Below, piece by piece: positions 35,901-46,900 of a stretch of DNA of 64,000 nucleotides. The stretch's first letter is position 1. The number at the start of each line of letters is the position of its first letter. This stretch comes from Lysinibacillus pakistanensis (GTDB lineage: Bacteria; Bacillota; Bacilli; Bacillales_A; Planococcaceae), in contig NZ_CP126101.1 in NCBI RefSeq assembly GCF_030123245.1, positions 2,230,501 through 2,294,500 on the forward strand, given 5' to 3'. A program made the translations under genes and the position numbers. The notes under the pieces were generated by a model. That model made no database searches. It was not told where the DNA came from and saw nothing but the letters and a program-made list of their open reading frames with translations.

Positions 35901-37242
35901 ATTAGATCGGCAAGAGATCAAGAAACAGGTGCAGCTGCTAGTACAGGAGGTTCAGGCTGAAGGGAACCTACAACAGGCAGAAGTAATTACTCAATTAGAG
36001 GGAACACTACTACATTTTGCACAAGATGTTCTTCAGGTAGAACTTATTCAGGCGGATAAAAATTTATATGACTATGGAGCAGATTCCTTATCCTTATCAC
36101 AATTAGCAGGGAAGATAAAAAAATCAATTGAGAATGAAAATCAATATCATAAAATTACTTTTGACTTTATTCTTCGTCAATTGTTAAATGAGCCAGTTAT
36201 TAAATTACTCGCACAAAAAATAATGCAACATACAGTGACAGAGACGCAGGAAAATCAACATATAAATAAACGAAATCATGCCCAGGCAATTGGTTTATTA
36301 AAGAAGGAATCCTCCTCTCATGGTGAACCATACCGAATTGTCGTTCATGCAGGATTAGGCACAATGAACGCCTTTAAATATTTAAACAAGCATTTAGCAC
36401 AACAAGATTTAGGAACAGTTATCAGTATTTCTATTCAAGATATAGACCAGTATTTAGCCATAGATAGTGCCATGTTAATTGATCATTTAGCAGATGATTA
36501 TGTACAACAAATTATGGTAAAACAAGTGAAGCAAGTTCAATTAATTGGCTATTGCATGGGTGGGCTGATTGCTCTTGAAATGGCTAGAAGGCTGGTGGAA
36601 AGAGGTGTGGAAATAATTGATTTTACGTTAATTGATAGTGCACCGGTTTTATATGATATCGAGGATTCTATAGCGCTAGAATTAATCTTTATTACGAATT
36701 TCTATATTACTGTTGAGGATGTTTATAAAGGAGCATCCAATCAACAACTAATGGAAGCTATTATGCATATTTTCTATCAACATAATGAGAGTTTAAGCGC
36801 ATCAAGTCTTGAAGAGCTTAAACATGTAGAAGAGTTTAAAGAAATTTACCGCTTTATCAAGAATTTATCACAACGAAGCAGAAAACAGCGCTTTCAGGAT
36901 TATCGAGCTGCCATAGAGAAAAAAACTGGTGAAATCATTCCAGATGAGATGCTAGAAGGATACTATAACATCTATTTACACAGCTTTAAAGGGTCAAACG
37001 TGCGACCAATGGCATACTTCGGCGATATTCGCTATTTAGTGGCAGAAGAGGATATGGACTTTATTTTTACCGATAGACAGGACACGTTAAAGTTTTGGAA
37101 AGACCTGTGCATTGGGCATTTTGAGGAAATAGAAATTGCTGGGAATCACATTACATGTATTGAAGAAGATGACAATGCATATCGTGTGGCTGACATCCTG
37201 CTAGCACCAATTCAAGTGGGGAGTATCAGTCAATATGAATAA
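32929..37242 (+). CDS. Terminal NRPS: TubC docking-Cy-A(Cys)-PCP-TE
   Basis: 1437 residues. About 2-50 is a TubC-like docking domain. The Cy domain (about 60-480) has DFLIVD (D-x4-D) near 190, so it condenses and cyclises. The A domain (about 510-1000) has FTSGSTGEPKG near 656 and code residues D-L-Y-N-L-S-L-I-W, the cysteine code. The PCP has GADSL near 1051. The TE (about 1110-1437) has GYCMGG near 1207 with Cys in place of the usual Ser, and His in AGNHITC. The A domain has no embedded E or MT domain, and its A8 region reads VKLCGNLINLGEIE instead of GxRIELGEIE. Predicted to add the third cysteine ring and release the product. Start ATG 32929 follows GAGGAGTG. Confidence 0.93.
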   Translation: MQVKKEIIQLKAQGIELWTNQGKLHFKAGKEQLTEEVMAFLKTNKEALITVLEQEAQANTFPLTPIQSAYLLGSMNSFEYGGVSSHIYMELEYDHLDCERVKQVWTTLIERHEMLRTTIHRNGYQSVMDDIPNIEIAFEDLMRNGAEDKERLQEIRQHLGHKIYTPESWPLFDISLSQRLHGTTMHISFDFLIVDWASIWILLKEFEELYFHKDVTLPANDFTFKEYVKIEEEMRYQKNYQEDKDYWYNRIQTLPPSPTLPKLSLVQDEKSFERFFIQLDKAIWDKFKSSISNKGKTVTSVLLALYSQCLAKWSINKHFTINLILLNRLPVHPNVHRIVGDFTSINLTEVDCRRAETPFIDHVSQIQQQMFRDLDHSSFSGVEVLREMTRQKGQAYALMPFVFTSAINLIDSNGLIGKMNEYGISQTPQVFIDCQVMDDDNGLRVNWDVRKGVFPANVIADMFSAFEIALLKLVHEDQAWESAALVNLPNEQTRQRASVNNTYLNQAKHLLHQGFFEQASQQPTQIAVIEGEQEYSYAELRDKVFTVGNLLQKHQLQQGDKVAIISDKTIYQVTSVLAILSLGAVYVPIDKAQPISRIKKIIDQSQVKAILVDEHQPIYESLEAQCIAANLLEQRESISYDVYKGDPDELAYIIFTSGSTGEPKGVAMSHAAAMNTITDINRRFSITSHDRVLALSKLNFDLSVYDIFGLLTAGGTIVYPEQGHLYDANYWLSCLQTKKITLWNTVPALMKMLLAVDETEQFSVDSMKTILLSGDWVPPKMVKQCATAFPKSTIIALGGATEAGIWSNYHICSEEDFERETIPYGYPLANQCFYILDEHNEDCPNWVRGELYIAGDSLAQGYYQNTEMTNERFITTIKQQRLYRTGDYGRYMDNGEIEFIGRLDNQVKLCGNLINLGEIESLLNKHEQVDASCAVVLDNKHLYAVVQLAEYAPNNVLCNDFIDYLEQLLPSYMVPVKLFILSKLTLNANDKLDRQEIKKQVQLLVQEVQAEGNLQQAEVITQLEGTLLHFAQDVLQVELIQADKNLYDYGADSLSLSQLAGKIKKSIENENQYHKITFDFILRQLLNEPVIKLLAQKIMQHTVTETQENQHINKRNHAQAIGLLKKESSSHGEPYRIVVHAGLGTMNAFKYLNKHLAQQDLGTVISISIQDIDQYLAIDSAMLIDHLADDYVQQIMVKQVKQVQLIGYCMGGLIALEMARRLVERGVEIIDFTLIDSAPVLYDIEDSIALELIFITNFYITVEDVYKGASNQQLMEAIMHIFYQHNESLSASSLEELKHVEEFKEIYRFIKNLSQRSRKQRFQDYRAAIEKKTGEIIPDEMLEGYYNIYLHSFKGSNVRPMAYFGDIRYLVAEEDMDFIFTDRQDTLKFWKDLCIGHFEEIEIAGNHITCIEEDDNAYRVADILLAPIQVGSISQYE

Positions 37243-38320
37243 AAAATACGTAGGAATCATTGGCGCAACAGGTCAGGTTGGTGTGGGAGCTGTTAAAACT
37301 TTATTGAACAATTATTCAGCTTCATTATTACTAGGAGGTCGGAAGATAGCAAAGCTTATTGAACAGTTTGGGGAAGAGTCCGAGACCATGAAATACCAAG
37401 CAGTAGATGTCTTTAATGAAGCTAGTATTCAAGCCTTCTGTGAGAATTGCTACTTGGTTATAAATACGGCTGGACCCTCTTCCCACATACTTGCACGAGT
37501 TGCTGAAGCTTGTCTAGTAACGAATACTACCTATATTGATGTATCTGGTGATAAAACAATGAAATTGGCAATAGAGGATGCTCTTGCAAAACACAATAAT
37601 CCTATAACATGTGCCATATCTGCCGGTGTCTATCCTGGCTTGACAGAAATGTTTGTAGCATTTTTATTACGAAACCAAAAATGGGTCGAGCGTATTAGCT
37701 GCTATTTTGCTGGTAAAGGTAGCTTTTCTGAAACAGGGGCTTATGATATTATCTCCAGCTTAGAAAAAGATGAGGGCTATGGAATGTCCTATTACAGTAA
37801 TGGTGACATAAAGAAATTAACTTCAGGAATAGGGAGCCAAAAGGTTTTACCTGCTCCATTTCATCAAGTATACACACTCCCCTTGATGAACGAGGAGTTT
37901 ATAGCCAGTGTAAAAGAATATAGAGCTGTCAATGCCTATTTTTATAATACCTTCGCTACATCTAAAATACTGAGTGATTTTATTATGATAAAGGCTATGC
38001 AGCTATATAAAACTGAGGAGGAAAAGCGCGCCTCTGCTCATCGTTTAATTGAGACCTACCATACTCAAGATGAACATGAGGGTTTTATTATATATGTAGA
38101 AACAGAAGAAAATGGTAAAACACAAACAAGTTACTTACAAAGTAATATGAATTGGAACTATGGCTCTGGAGTTGTAGCTGCTTGTGTGGCGATGCAAATG
38201 CAAGAAAGGAATGGTACAAATAAAAAAGGGTGTTACTTTGCGCAATCAATAGTTGATGTGGAAGAGTTGATGCAACAACTCATAAAAACGGAATGTATTT
38301 CAATTATAGGGGAGAAGTAA
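37235..38320 (+). CDS. Saccharopine-dehydrogenase-like NADPH reductase
   Basis: 361 residues with an N-terminal Rossmann fold (VGIIGATGQVGVGAVKTL, residues 6-23) and a saccharopine-dehydrogenase-type catalytic region (INTAGPSSHILARVAEAC near 78, TYIDVSGD near 105). In a thiazoline cluster it probably reduces a C=N bond of one ring or a related intermediate, which would make it a second reductase beside the Irp3/PchG-like one at 49989. Overlaps the NRPS stop by 8 bases. The substrate is inferred from context only. Confidence 0.8.
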   Translation: MNKKYVGIIGATGQVGVGAVKTLLNNYSASLLLGGRKIAKLIEQFGEESETMKYQAVDVFNEASIQAFCENCYLVINTAGPSSHILARVAEACLVTNTTYIDVSGDKTMKLAIEDALAKHNNPITCAISAGVYPGLTEMFVAFLLRNQKWVERISCYFAGKGSFSETGAYDIISSLEKDEGYGMSYYSNGDIKKLTSGIGSQKVLPAPFHQVYTLPLMNEEFIASVKEYRAVNAYFYNTFATSKILSDFIMIKAMQLYKTEEEKRASAHRLIETYHTQDEHEGFIIYVETEENGKTQTSYLQSNMNWNYGSGVVAACVAMQMQERNGTNKKGCYFAQSIVDVEELMQQLIKTECISIIGEK

Positions 38321-38321
38321 T

Positions 38322-39377
38322 GTGGATGTAGAAAAAATGAAAATCATTAATATGATACAGGGCTATTCTCACTCATATATCGTATATAGCGCGGTTGAGC
38401 TAGGCATTTTTAATGCATTGTTTTCCAAAAGCATGAGAAATCAACAAGTGGCCACAGAGCTTCATCTTTCTCCTTTATTATTAGAGCGATTTATGAAGGT
38501 TCTGATAGCAATGGATTTCGTCTATCAAGAAAATGATCAATACTCGTTAACATCTCTAGGTGAAAAATTATCAAATGATAGTGAAGATTCTATGGCTGCA
38601 ATGATTTTATTTAATGGACGTATATGCATGAAAGCATGGGGCTATTTTTATGAAGGATTAAAAAATAATATTTCTCCTATTGAATTGATGGAGGGAGAGG
38701 CGTTTTTTGAAATCAATGAAATGAGCCAAAATCGCTTAGATACATTTAATGACATGATGCGTCAATCAAGTTCACAGTCAAATTTAGAGCTATTATTTCA
38801 GACAAGAAAAGTGGCTGATATTAAGAGAATTGTTGATATAGGAGGTGGTGCTGGTGATGTAATAACACAGCTTTTACAGGGATTTCCATTAGCGGAGGGG
38901 ATCATCCTTGATAAAGACTATATCAAAGCAGAAGCAGAGGAAACGATTCGTATATCCTGCTTACAGAAGAGATGTCAATTCATCGAAGGAGATTTCTTTT
39001 TACCTCTTGAGCATAAGGCAGATATGTATGTCTTATCAAGAATTCTCCATGATTGGGACGATCGTCAGGCTACAGCCATACTCAGCAATATTGCAGCGGT
39101 AATGGCTGACGATAATGTATTGTTGATTATTGAAAAATTACTTCCTGAAAAAGTGTCAAGACAAGCACTTCCAGCTTTTTTAGGGGATATGCATATTTGG
39201 TCATTGTGTAATGGCCAGGAAAGAACTGAAAGTGAATTCGAGCAACTGCTCCAACAGGTCAACTTATATATTGCTAGGAAACATTTTACGGATTCAGATA
39301 TTGTCATACTGGAGGTTAAAAAGGATGAACAGCATACAGATAGAGGAAAAGATTACGAAATTTTTGGAGCATTATGA
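38322..39377 (+). CDS. SAM-dependent O-methyltransferase (Methyltransf_2 type)
   Basis: 351 residues: N-terminal winged-helix dimerisation domain (about 10-90) and a Rossmann methyltransferase domain with VDIGGGAGDVITQLL near 168 (motif I) and LSRILHDWDDRQA near 237, where the His is the catalytic-base position of plant-type and antibiotic O-methyltransferases. It may methylate a hydroxyl or carboxylate of the metallophore. GTG start with GGGGAG. The next gene begins inside its last 53 bases. Confidence 0.87.
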   Translation: MDVEKMKIINMIQGYSHSYIVYSAVELGIFNALFSKSMRNQQVATELHLSPLLLERFMKVLIAMDFVYQENDQYSLTSLGEKLSNDSEDSMAAMILFNGRICMKAWGYFYEGLKNNISPIELMEGEAFFEINEMSQNRLDTFNDMMRQSSSQSNLELLFQTRKVADIKRIVDIGGGAGDVITQLLQGFPLAEGIILDKDYIKAEAEETIRISCLQKRCQFIEGDFFLPLEHKADMYVLSRILHDWDDRQATAILSNIAAVMADDNVLLIIEKLLPEKVSRQALPAFLGDMHIWSLCNGQERTESEFEQLLQQVNLYIARKHFTDSDIVILEVKKDEQHTDRGKDYEIFGAL

Positions 39378-40944
39378 GAAAGAGGGCTATTTGGAACCAT
39401 TGTCACTTGCAGATGCCTTAAAAAATTGGGCAACTATGTACAAGAATAAGGTAGCCCTTGTTGATCAAACAGGATCATTAACTTATGAGGAGCTGTATCG
39501 ATCAGCTAACTTCTTAGGACAGGGATTAATAGCGAAAGGTATTAAGAGGGGAGACAATGTACTTCTACAATTACCAAATAATATATTCTTTGTAAAGGCT
39601 TGTTTTGCACTATTTATAATAGGTGCAAGACCTATATTATTATTGCCAACACATCGAGAAAAAGATATTACAAATATCGCTAAACTAACAGAGCCTGTGG
39701 CAATCATTATACCATCCACATTCCATGGCTATGACTATCAATCTATGGCTAAAAAGGTCGTAATGAAACAACCAAGTATTTCCTTAATCATTACAGATGA
39801 ACCGAATGATACATGTATTTCATTGGGAGATTTAGAAAACCAATTCTGTCCAAAGAAGGATGATCTCATGGAGCATCAATCCTCTTATCAAGATATTGCT
39901 TTATTTTTACTATCAGGAGGCACTACAGGAATCCCAAAGGTCATTCCCAAATTACATACTGCTTACTTATGTAATGCAAAAGCAGCAGCAGACCGTTGTC
40001 AGGTGACAGAAAATAGTACTTATCTTGCGGTACTATCCATTGCACATGATTATCCGCTTTGTTCACCGGGTGTTCTAGGGACTTTAAGTAAAGGCGGTAA
40101 GGTTATATTAAGCTCAACGAGTACATTTGATGAAGCACTAGAATGGATTGAAAAAGAGCGAGTTACCTTTACCTCTATCGTACCTGTTATAGCAAATTTA
40201 TGGGTAGAGTCTCTCGCTTTGGAGGAGCATGCAGATGTATCTTCCCTTGACTATATTTTATTAGGAGCAGCTAAGCTAGAGAAGCAATTGGCTCTCCAAT
40301 TGATGACACAATTTCAATGTCAGCTAATTCAGGGCTATGGTCTTGGAGAAGGCATTACTTGCTTCACTTCACCTCATGATGATATTGACACAATTATTTC
40401 ATGCCAAGGTACGCCAATTTCTACAGGTGATGAAATTAAAATTGTTGATGAGAACGGTGATGAGGTTGCGCTGGGAGAAGCAGGTGAGCTGATTCAAAAA
40501 GGCCCCTACACCTTCCTAGGTTACTATAAATCACCAGAAATGAATCAGCTTAGCTTTACAACAGATGGCTTTTTTAAAACAGGAGATAAGGCACGCATAA
40601 CCGAGGAAGGCAATATTCAAATTCTTGGAAGAGTAAAGGAACAGATTAATCGAGCAGGCGAAAACGTAACCCCGAGTGAAATTGAAAGCTATCTTCTTGA
40701 GCATGATGAGATTGTGGATGCTTCCGTTGTAGGTGTTGCTGATCAGGAATTAGGGGAACGAATCTGTGCATTTGTTGTAAAAAAAGATAGGGAGCTTTCG
40801 TTAACGGAGCTTTGTCAATTTATGATAGAGAACGGTGTAGCAAATACTAAACTTCCTGATCAATTAGTGTATGTAGAATCTATTCCCTATATTAATGTAG
40901 GGAAATCCGACAAGAAAAAATTAGTCGCACAATATCTAGCTTAG
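39325..40944 (+). CDS. Aryl-AMP ligase (salicylate/2,3-DHB type, YbtE/PchD/DhbE-like)
   Basis: 539 residues. It activates an aryl acid as adenylate and loads it on the ArCP of the large NRPS. ATP motif LLSGGTTGIPKV near 200, GYGLGEG near 340, TGDKARI near 421, and C-terminal Lys in GKSDKKKL. The substrate motif reads AHDYPLCSPG where DhbE-type enzymes have HNYPLSSPG, so the Asn that contacts the 2-hydroxyl is Asp here. The true start is ATG 39325 (GGAGG upstream), inside the O-methyltransferase gene; a longer frame from 39211 lacks a ribosome binding site. Confidence 0.92.
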   Translation: MNSIQIEEKITKFLEHYEKEGYLEPLSLADALKNWATMYKNKVALVDQTGSLTYEELYRSANFLGQGLIAKGIKRGDNVLLQLPNNIFFVKACFALFIIGARPILLLPTHREKDITNIAKLTEPVAIIIPSTFHGYDYQSMAKKVVMKQPSISLIITDEPNDTCISLGDLENQFCPKKDDLMEHQSSYQDIALFLLSGGTTGIPKVIPKLHTAYLCNAKAAADRCQVTENSTYLAVLSIAHDYPLCSPGVLGTLSKGGKVILSSTSTFDEALEWIEKERVTFTSIVPVIANLWVESLALEEHADVSSLDYILLGAAKLEKQLALQLMTQFQCQLIQGYGLGEGITCFTSPHDDIDTIISCQGTPISTGDEIKIVDENGDEVALGEAGELIQKGPYTFLGYYKSPEMNQLSFTTDGFFKTGDKARITEEGNIQILGRVKEQINRAGENVTPSEIESYLLEHDEIVDASVVGVADQELGERICAFVVKKDRELSLTELCQFMIENGVANTKLPDQLVYVESIPYINVGKSDKKKLVAQYLA

Positions 40945-40955
40945 GAGGAACTTCA

Positions 40956-43900
40956 ATGGAGACAGAGGTTTTATTAAAATGGCAAGCATTTAGAGATGAA
41001 GTATGCAATATGTTGAATCCTGGTGGGCAAATAGCGGACGATGCAAACCTACTACATATGGGCCTTTCATCTATTGAAATGATGAAGCTTATTAACGTAA
41101 GTAAAAAACTTGGTTATCGATTGACTTTTGAGCAGTTGGTAAAAAAACCTTATTTAAAGGACTGGCGACAATTATTGTTAGAGGAGTCTATTTCTGAGGA
41201 ACAGTTCCCTCATATGCAGAACCAAAAGTATGTGGATATGTATGAGCCCTTCCCTTTAACCGAAGTTCAACATGCCTATTGGGTTGGTAGATACGATGGA
41301 CAGTATCTAGGCAATGTAGGCTGTCATGGCTATTTAGAAATTAATGTGGAACAGATTGATACAGACAGATTAGCAGCTTCATGGAAGAGGCTACAGGAGC
41401 ATCATCCAATGCTGAGATCCTGTTTTACAGCAGATGGGCAACAATTTATTTTAAAACAATCACAGGTGAAGCCCTTAATCGTTCATGATTATCGAATGGC
41501 GGATGAGCAGCAAATCAAACACCATTTAGAGGAAATACGAACGCAAACTTCTCATAGACTACTAAAGATTGACGAGGGTCAAGTGGCAGAATTACAAATC
41601 ACTTTATTACCAGAAAATAAAGGTCGTATGTTTTTCGATATAGACCTATTAGTAGCAGATGTCCAAAGCTATCAAATACTATTAAGGGATTTAGCTGCAT
41701 TGTATAATCGCAAAGCGGAGCCCCAAGCGCCTCTCGAATGGAATTTTGCTACATATTTGGCGGAAAAAAACGAAGAAAATCAACAGGAGAGACAAGAGGC
41801 AATGGCCTATTGGACAAACAGGCTAGAAACACTACCCACAAAGCCTCAATTACCAGTCTCGAATAAGTCTGAAATAAATGCAACATTTTCTCGACGCTCT
41901 TATTTTTTACGAGCGGAGCTATGGGAAAAATTAAAATATACATCAGCAAGATCAGGCGTCACTCCTGCTATGACGCTACTAACCATCTATAGTCTAATTC
42001 TTAATAAATGGAGCGAAAATAATCACTTTCTTATCAATCTCCCATTATTTAATCGGCAATCAACAACAAAGCATACGATTGAAGAAGTGGTGGCTGATTT
42101 TACAACAATCCTTTTAGTCGAGGTTGATTTACAGGAACAACGAACATTTTTACAGGATGTACAAACCATTCAAAACCAATTTCATACAGATATGAAATAT
42201 ACAGCCTACTCTGGTGTGGATGTGCAAAGGGATTATGTGCGTCTGCATAACAGTGAACAACAAATTGCCCCGGTTGTTTTTTCCTGTAATATCGGATCGC
42301 CTTTGTTGAATGAAGAGTTTAAATCAGTATTTGGCGATATCCATTATATGATTTCCCAAACACCACAGGTTTGGCTGGATTTCCAAGTGTTTGAGCAGGA
42401 TGGTGGCTTGCTATTAATTTGGGATAGTATTGATGATGTATTTAAGCCACAGGTTCTTGATGAGATGTTTACAAGCTTTAAACAAACAGTGGCTAGTGTC
42501 GCTAATAGGGATGATTGGTCGATGCCACTCCATATTCCAATAACAGAGCAATTAGCGATTAGAAAAAATGTTCAGTCGGAAATGACAGTAGAGCCAACTT
42601 GCTTACATGCGCCATTTTTTACACAAGCTCAACAAATCCCTAATGAACAAGCATTGATATTTCCTGCGCTACAGACGTCAATCACTTATGGTGCTTTACA
42701 GGAAAAGGCACGACGCATTGCTCAATATTTGCACCTAAACGGTATCCGAAAGGGGGAGGCAGTTGGACTATTAATGGAACGAGGCATTTCTCAGATTGCT
42801 ACAATTCTAGGGATTTTAGCCGCAGGAGGAGTGTATGTACCAATTGGTCTAAAGCAGCCATTGTCTCGAAGAAGTAAAATCTATGAAGCAGCGGATATCC
42901 AGTTTATTGTAACAGACCAACCTCAGCTAGATGATGACAGTGGCGTTTCGTACTTATCTGTTGAAGATGCAGAACGATGCGAGCAATGTTCTGAAATCAT
43001 CTATGATGCAGCCTCTCCTGCTTACATTATTTTCACCTCTGGCTCAACGGGTGTGCCAAAGGGTGTAGAGATGACGCATGAAGCTGCATGGAATACCATT
43101 TATGCCGTCAATCAGCTTAATCAAATCAATATTGAAGATTGTGTATTAGCTGTATCTGCCACAGAATTTGATTTATCAGTTTATGATATGTTTGGCTTGT
43201 TGGCTGTTGGTGGCAAACTGCTATTACTGAGTGAAGAGGAAGTGAGACGTGCAGATAAATGGGTACACTACATTAAAGAATTTGGTGTTACATTATGGAA
43301 TTCTGTACCTATTTTATTTGAGATGTTATGTGCGGAGCTAGAGCATGAGGAGAAAAGCCTTCCATCAATTAGGCATATTTATTTATCTGGAGATTGGATT
43401 AAACAAGATTTAGTACAGCAGATACCATTAAAAACGCCTCATGGTACCTTGATTGCCATGGGTGGAGCTACTGAAGGTGGGATATGGTCTAATTATTTTA
43501 AAGTAACGGATGATACTGTTCATAAATATCCAAGTATTCCATATGGGTTCCCGTTACCAAATCAGCAGTATCGTGTCGTCAATGAAAGAGGCGAGGATTG
43601 TCCAAACCAAGTTGCAGGTGAACTATGGATTGGCGGTAACAGTATTGCTAAGGGCTATAAGGGAAATAGCCAGCAAACGAATAACCAGTTTATCTCTATT
43701 GATGGACAAAGATGGTATCGAACAGGGGATTATGGCAAGTATGTAGATGATGGCGTTTTATTATTTTTAGGTCGAAAAGATGAACAGGTCAAGGTTAACG
43801 GACATCGGATTGAATTAGGTGAGATTGAAAGAAGCCTGAAAAATAAATCGTGTATTAAAGATGCGGTAGTTCTCGCCACTAAACAAAAAAGCGGAAATCA

Positions 43901-46900
43901 GCTTCATGCTTTTATCACAGCTGAGGATTTTGGTGATCTTTTTGATTTTCAGACGACATCTTCCAACATTCCTAAACTTGTTAGAAGCGTGATAGAATCA
44001 GTTTCTCAAAATTCAGACGCTAGTGACTTCGATTATTCAGAAGCAATGCAGGAATTTATCCAAGAAACCGATCAATTAACTTGCTATGGAATAACATCGA
44101 TTTTACAGCAAATGGACTTTCCTATGAATAAAGGAGAAAGCTACAATATTAAACAACTAATAGAAGAAAAGCAGATAGATACGAGGTATTATGAGCTTAT
44201 TTTCCAATGGTTTAGTTTACTACATCAGCTACATGTAGTAGCGACTATAGATCATATCACCTATACAAATAAGATGGATTTATCAGCTTGTCAGCTACCT
44301 CCTCTCGCACATTACCCGAATATTTTGAAATTCAGTACTTCCTTTATTGAGAATGGGCAAGCACTTCTGACAGGAAAAATATCACCAGCTTCTTTATTAT
44401 TTTCTAAAAATGCATTATCACCGATGGAGGTGATATGTGAAGAACCAGGGGCTATAGAAAGTCATCGTCTAGTAGCAACCATTATTAATAGGATTAGCAC
44501 AGCTAAGAAAAAGCCAATACACATTTTAGAGCTTGGAGCGAGAAGTAGCTCATTTACAGAAGCTATCATTCAGCAATTGGCAGGTGTTGATTTTCATTAT
44601 ACAATCACGGATGCTTCTATGTATTTTAAAGGTAAATTCGATTCCATTCTTTCAGACCAGATAGAATTTGCTATATTAGATATGGAAATTGACCCTATTT
44701 TACAAGGCTATACATGCCATAAATATGACCTAATAATTGCCAATAATGCGCTACACAGAATAAAAAATTTACTAGAAACGATGCCTTTTATTGAGCAGCT
44801 TTTAGATGTGGATGGCTTGATGATCACTACTGAAAACACGATGAATAGTAGTCTGCAGCTCATTACAACAGGCTTTGAAGAACAAGGGTTTACGCAATTA
44901 GAAGATGAAAGAAAAGAAATTTGCCAGCCATTATTAGCGGATACTCAATGGCTAGAGGTCTTTAAAAAAGCTGGTTTTTCAAATGTGAATGTGGTGAATC
45001 ATCCACACCTATATGCACACCATATTTTTATTGCTCAGTCATCTCCTGTGAAAAAACAAATTAATCAGAGAAAGCTAGAGGACTATGCTAGAGAGCAATT
45101 GCCAGATTATATGATTCCTAGACATATAACCTTACTTCGCAAAATGCCTTTAACGAATAATGGGAAACTAAATCGTAAGCTATTACATGCCAGCATTGAT
45201 ATAGAGGCTCAGGAGCAGACAGAACCAACACGTTCAATGACGACTATGGAGCAAAAAATTGCAAATGTTTGGAAATATGTATTAGAGAAATCGCATATTT
45301 CACTAGATGACAATTTCTATCAACTTGGTGGGGATTCGTTAATTGCCACGCAACTTAATAGTCAATTACAGAAAAAATTGAATGTACCCACTTCCTTAGA
45401 GGCAATTTTCAAATATCCAAAGTTTAGTGATTTTACTCATTATATAGCTGAGCAAACAATGGCTGAAACAGAGGAAAAAATACCTACATCTTTTGCAAAT
45501 ATAGAAAGTGATACAACCCATCTATATGAGCCATTCCCATTAACGGATATTCAACAATCCTATTGGCTCGGAAGAAATAGTGTATATGACTTAAGTGATG
45601 TGTCAGCTCATTGTTATTTTGAGCTTGAATGTGGCGAACTGGATATGGAGGCAGTAAATGCGGCTTGGAATCAATTAATTCAGCGTCATGATGTCATGCG
45701 AGTGGTTGTATTGAATAATGGATTGTCACAGCAAATTTTGAAGGATGTACCAGCTTATCAAATTCCCATTAATGATTACAGGAATGAGGATCATTTAGCC
45801 TTTACTAATGGAGTTCAAGCAACTAGAAATCAAATGTCCCAGCGTAGGTTTGATGTTAGCAAATGGCCATTATTTGATATTGAGGCAAGCTTAAGTCCAA
45901 ATCAGACAACACGATTACATGTTAGCTTTGACAATACCGTATTTGATGGCTATAGCATTTTTCTGCTATTTGATGAGTGGTATAAATTATCTTATATACC
46001 GACTCAAAATTTACCTACCATCAATATCAGCTTTAGAGATTATGCTATTGCACTGGCGGATTTAAAAAATTCCACTCAGTATAAAAATGATATGAATTAC
46101 TGGGAAGACCGTGTTCAAAAGCTACCGTCTGCCCCAGAGCTACCACTAGCGAAGCAGCCAAATGAAATCAAAGAACAAAGATTTACACGCTATCAGGCAG
46201 TTTTAACGAAGGATAAATGGGGTGCTATGAAACAAATGGCTCACCAACTTCATTTGACGCCTTCTACAATTATTATGGCAGCCTATGCAGAAGTTTTAGG
46301 CAGATATAGCCGTCATCAGCATTTTACATTAAATTTAACGCATTTTAACCGTCTACCTTTACATGAAGATGTTAATAAGTTAGTAGGAGATTTTACTTCT
46401 TTAGTATTGATTGAAATAGATCATCGTCACAATAGTAATTTCATTATGCGCTGTCAGGATGTGCAAAAGCAATTATTGCGGGATCTTGAACATACGCTCG
46501 TGAGTGGTGTGGAAGTCGAGCGAATGCTGCGAAAAGACAGGAACCATTTTAACGAAATTGTGATGCCGATCGTCTTTACTAGTGGCATTGGCGTGAATAA
46601 AGATCATTTGGAGGATATTTCTTATTTAGGGAAAATCATTTATGGAGCATCGCAAACACCTCAAGTTTGGTTGGATCATCAAGTATTCGAGCAAGATGGT
46701 GAGCTCATCCTATCCTGGGACGGTGTAGAGGAATTATTCCCTTCAGGTTTATTGGCTGAAATGTTTGATGTGTATCTGCAGCTTTTAGATCAACTAAGTC
46801 AGGGTATGACAGCGTGGCAACAGATATCTACTGTTATTAGCCTACCAGATGCAAAACAACGGGAGATCATTCATGAGGCTGCCATAATACCAACATCAGA

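Noticed and set aside
39211..39324. N-terminal extension of the aryl-AMP ligase
   Set aside because: It overlaps the O-methyltransferase coding sequence, lacks a ribosome binding site and adds residues foreign to the family.
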